Shown: positions 63,636 through 64,000 of the stretch, piece by piece
How positions within the stretch are numbered: the first letter of the stretch is position 1
How the letters are laid out: every line of letters starts with the position of its first letter
Source of the DNA: an uncultured Cellulophaga sp.
Lineage (GTDB): Bacteria > Bacteroidota > Bacteroidia > Flavobacteriales > Flavobacteriaceae
Assembly (NCBI GenBank): GCA_947496695.1
Contig: CANMEI010000001.1
Coordinates: 186,001-250,000, forward strand
Direction of reading: 5' to 3'
Length of the DNA stretch: 64,000 bases
Notes under the pieces: model-generated
Databases searched by the model: none
What the model was told of the DNA's origin: nothing
Seen by the model: only the letters and a program-made list of their open reading frames with translations
Made by a program: the position numbers and the translations under genes

Positions 63636-64000
63636 ATGACAATCAAAAATACATTACTAGTACTTTCATTATTATTTTCATCAATTATATTCGCCCAAAG
63701 TGGCGTGTCTGGGACACTTTTTGACAGTGAAGCAAATGATGTTTTACCATTTGCTAACATTTTCGTAAAAGGAAGTACAAAAGGAACAACATCAGATTTT
63801 GATGGTAAATATTCTATTGAATTAGAACCAGGTACTTATACTTTAATATTTTCTTACTTAGGTTACGAATCTAAAGAAGTTACTGGAGTTTCAATTACAG
63901 CAAACAAATTTTCAATTGTAGATATAACACTTGATCCTGCAGCTAATGCCTTAGATGAAGTTGTTGTTACAACAACAGTTAAGAAAAACTCTGAAGCTTC
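63636..64000 (+). CDS. TonB-dependent receptor, 5' part only (cut by window end)
   Basis: An open frame from ATG at 63636 runs to the window edge (121 full codons). The product has a signal peptide (MTIKNTLLVLSLLFSSIIFAQ), a carboxypeptidase-regulatory-like domain (about 22-105, SGVSGTLFDSEANDVLPFANIF; GTTSDFDGKYSIELEPGTYTL; FSYLGYES) and the start of the plug region (ALDEVVVTTTVKKNSEA), which is the TonB box zone. This is the standard N-terminus of Bacteroidetes TonB-dependent receptors. With the preceding lipoprotein it probably forms an uptake pair. Confidence 0.88.
   Translation, partial: MTIKNTLLVLSLLFSSIIFAQSGVSGTLFDSEANDVLPFANIFVKGSTKGTTSDFDGKYSIELEPGTYTLIFSYLGYESKEVTGVSITANKFSIVDITLDPAANALDEVVVTTTVKKNSEA

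Overview
The window is about 64 kb of AT-rich (roughly one-third G+C) chromosome from a member of the Bacteroidetes, almost certainly a Flavobacteriaceae. The evidence is the giant type IX secretion (T9SS)/gliding protein SprA, PorP/SprF-family membrane proteins, a secreted protein with a gliding-motility-type C-terminal domain, a SusC/SusD pair, TonB systems, Bacteroidetes-style -7 promoter boxes (TAnnTTTG) and weak Shine-Dalgarno signals. I see no rRNA, tRNA, CRISPR array, insertion sequence or prophage. Most of the window reads as conserved core chromosome. The only accessory-looking stretch is about 52-64 kb.

Layout. 0-2.8 kb: a small unknown protein, an S41 peptidase lipoprotein and a SanA/YdcF-like protein. 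2.8-8.6 kb: a T9SS cargo module made of a large type B CTD protein, a PorP/SprF protein and an OmpA/PD40 protein. 8.8-13.2 kb: fabD, a gamma-carbonic-anhydrase-like protein and a LytTR regulator with its LytS-type kinase. 13.4-18.7 kb: a vWA lipoprotein, a second PorP/SprF protein, a NifU-like scaffold, dodecin, an MscS channel and tsaB. 18.8-24.6 kb: a five-gene MacAB-TolC-like efflux operon. 24.8-32.6 kb: a respiratory block (CxxC micro-protein, DUF420, SCO, thioredoxin-like protein, cytochrome oxidase subunits IV and III, heme O synthase) followed by two TonB paralogues, VanZ and gcvH. 32.7-42.8 kb: sprA, ruvA and the malic enzyme. 43-47.8 kb: a 41-residue membrane protein, Kdo transferase, DegT aminotransferase, galE and two unknowns. 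47.9-52 kb: the E1 and E2 subunits of 2-oxoglutarate dehydrogenase. 52-54 kb: a di-heme peroxidase divergent from a heme-binding protein. 54.1-61 kb: a GntR regulator, SusD, SusC and a YHYH lipoprotein. 61.1-64 kb: an orphan OmpR-type regulator, a beta-helix-like lipoprotein and the 5' end of a TonB-dependent receptor cut by the window edge.

How the genes work together. The cox, SCO and heme O genes maturate and build an aa3/caa3-type oxidase, but its subunits I and II are not here. SucA and OdhB form the TCA-cycle 2-oxoglutarate dehydrogenase and need an E3 encoded elsewhere. SprA is the T9SS outer-membrane channel, and the 2.8-8.6 kb module and the second PorP/SprF look like its cargo or accessory parts. 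TonB paralogues can energise the SusC and TonB-dependent receptors.

The most interesting signal is a perfect 38-bp palindrome 45 bp upstream of susC. Its core matches the GntR operator consensus, so the FadR-type regulator downstream of susD is its likely ligand. The SusCD/GntR/YHYH group has no polysaccharide-degrading enzyme beside it. Other points worth a look are an independently transcribed 41-residue membrane protein, a TTG start for sprA placed directly after ruvA, and a hairpin between the beta-helix lipoprotein and its receptor. I found no clear-cut novel defence or mobile system.
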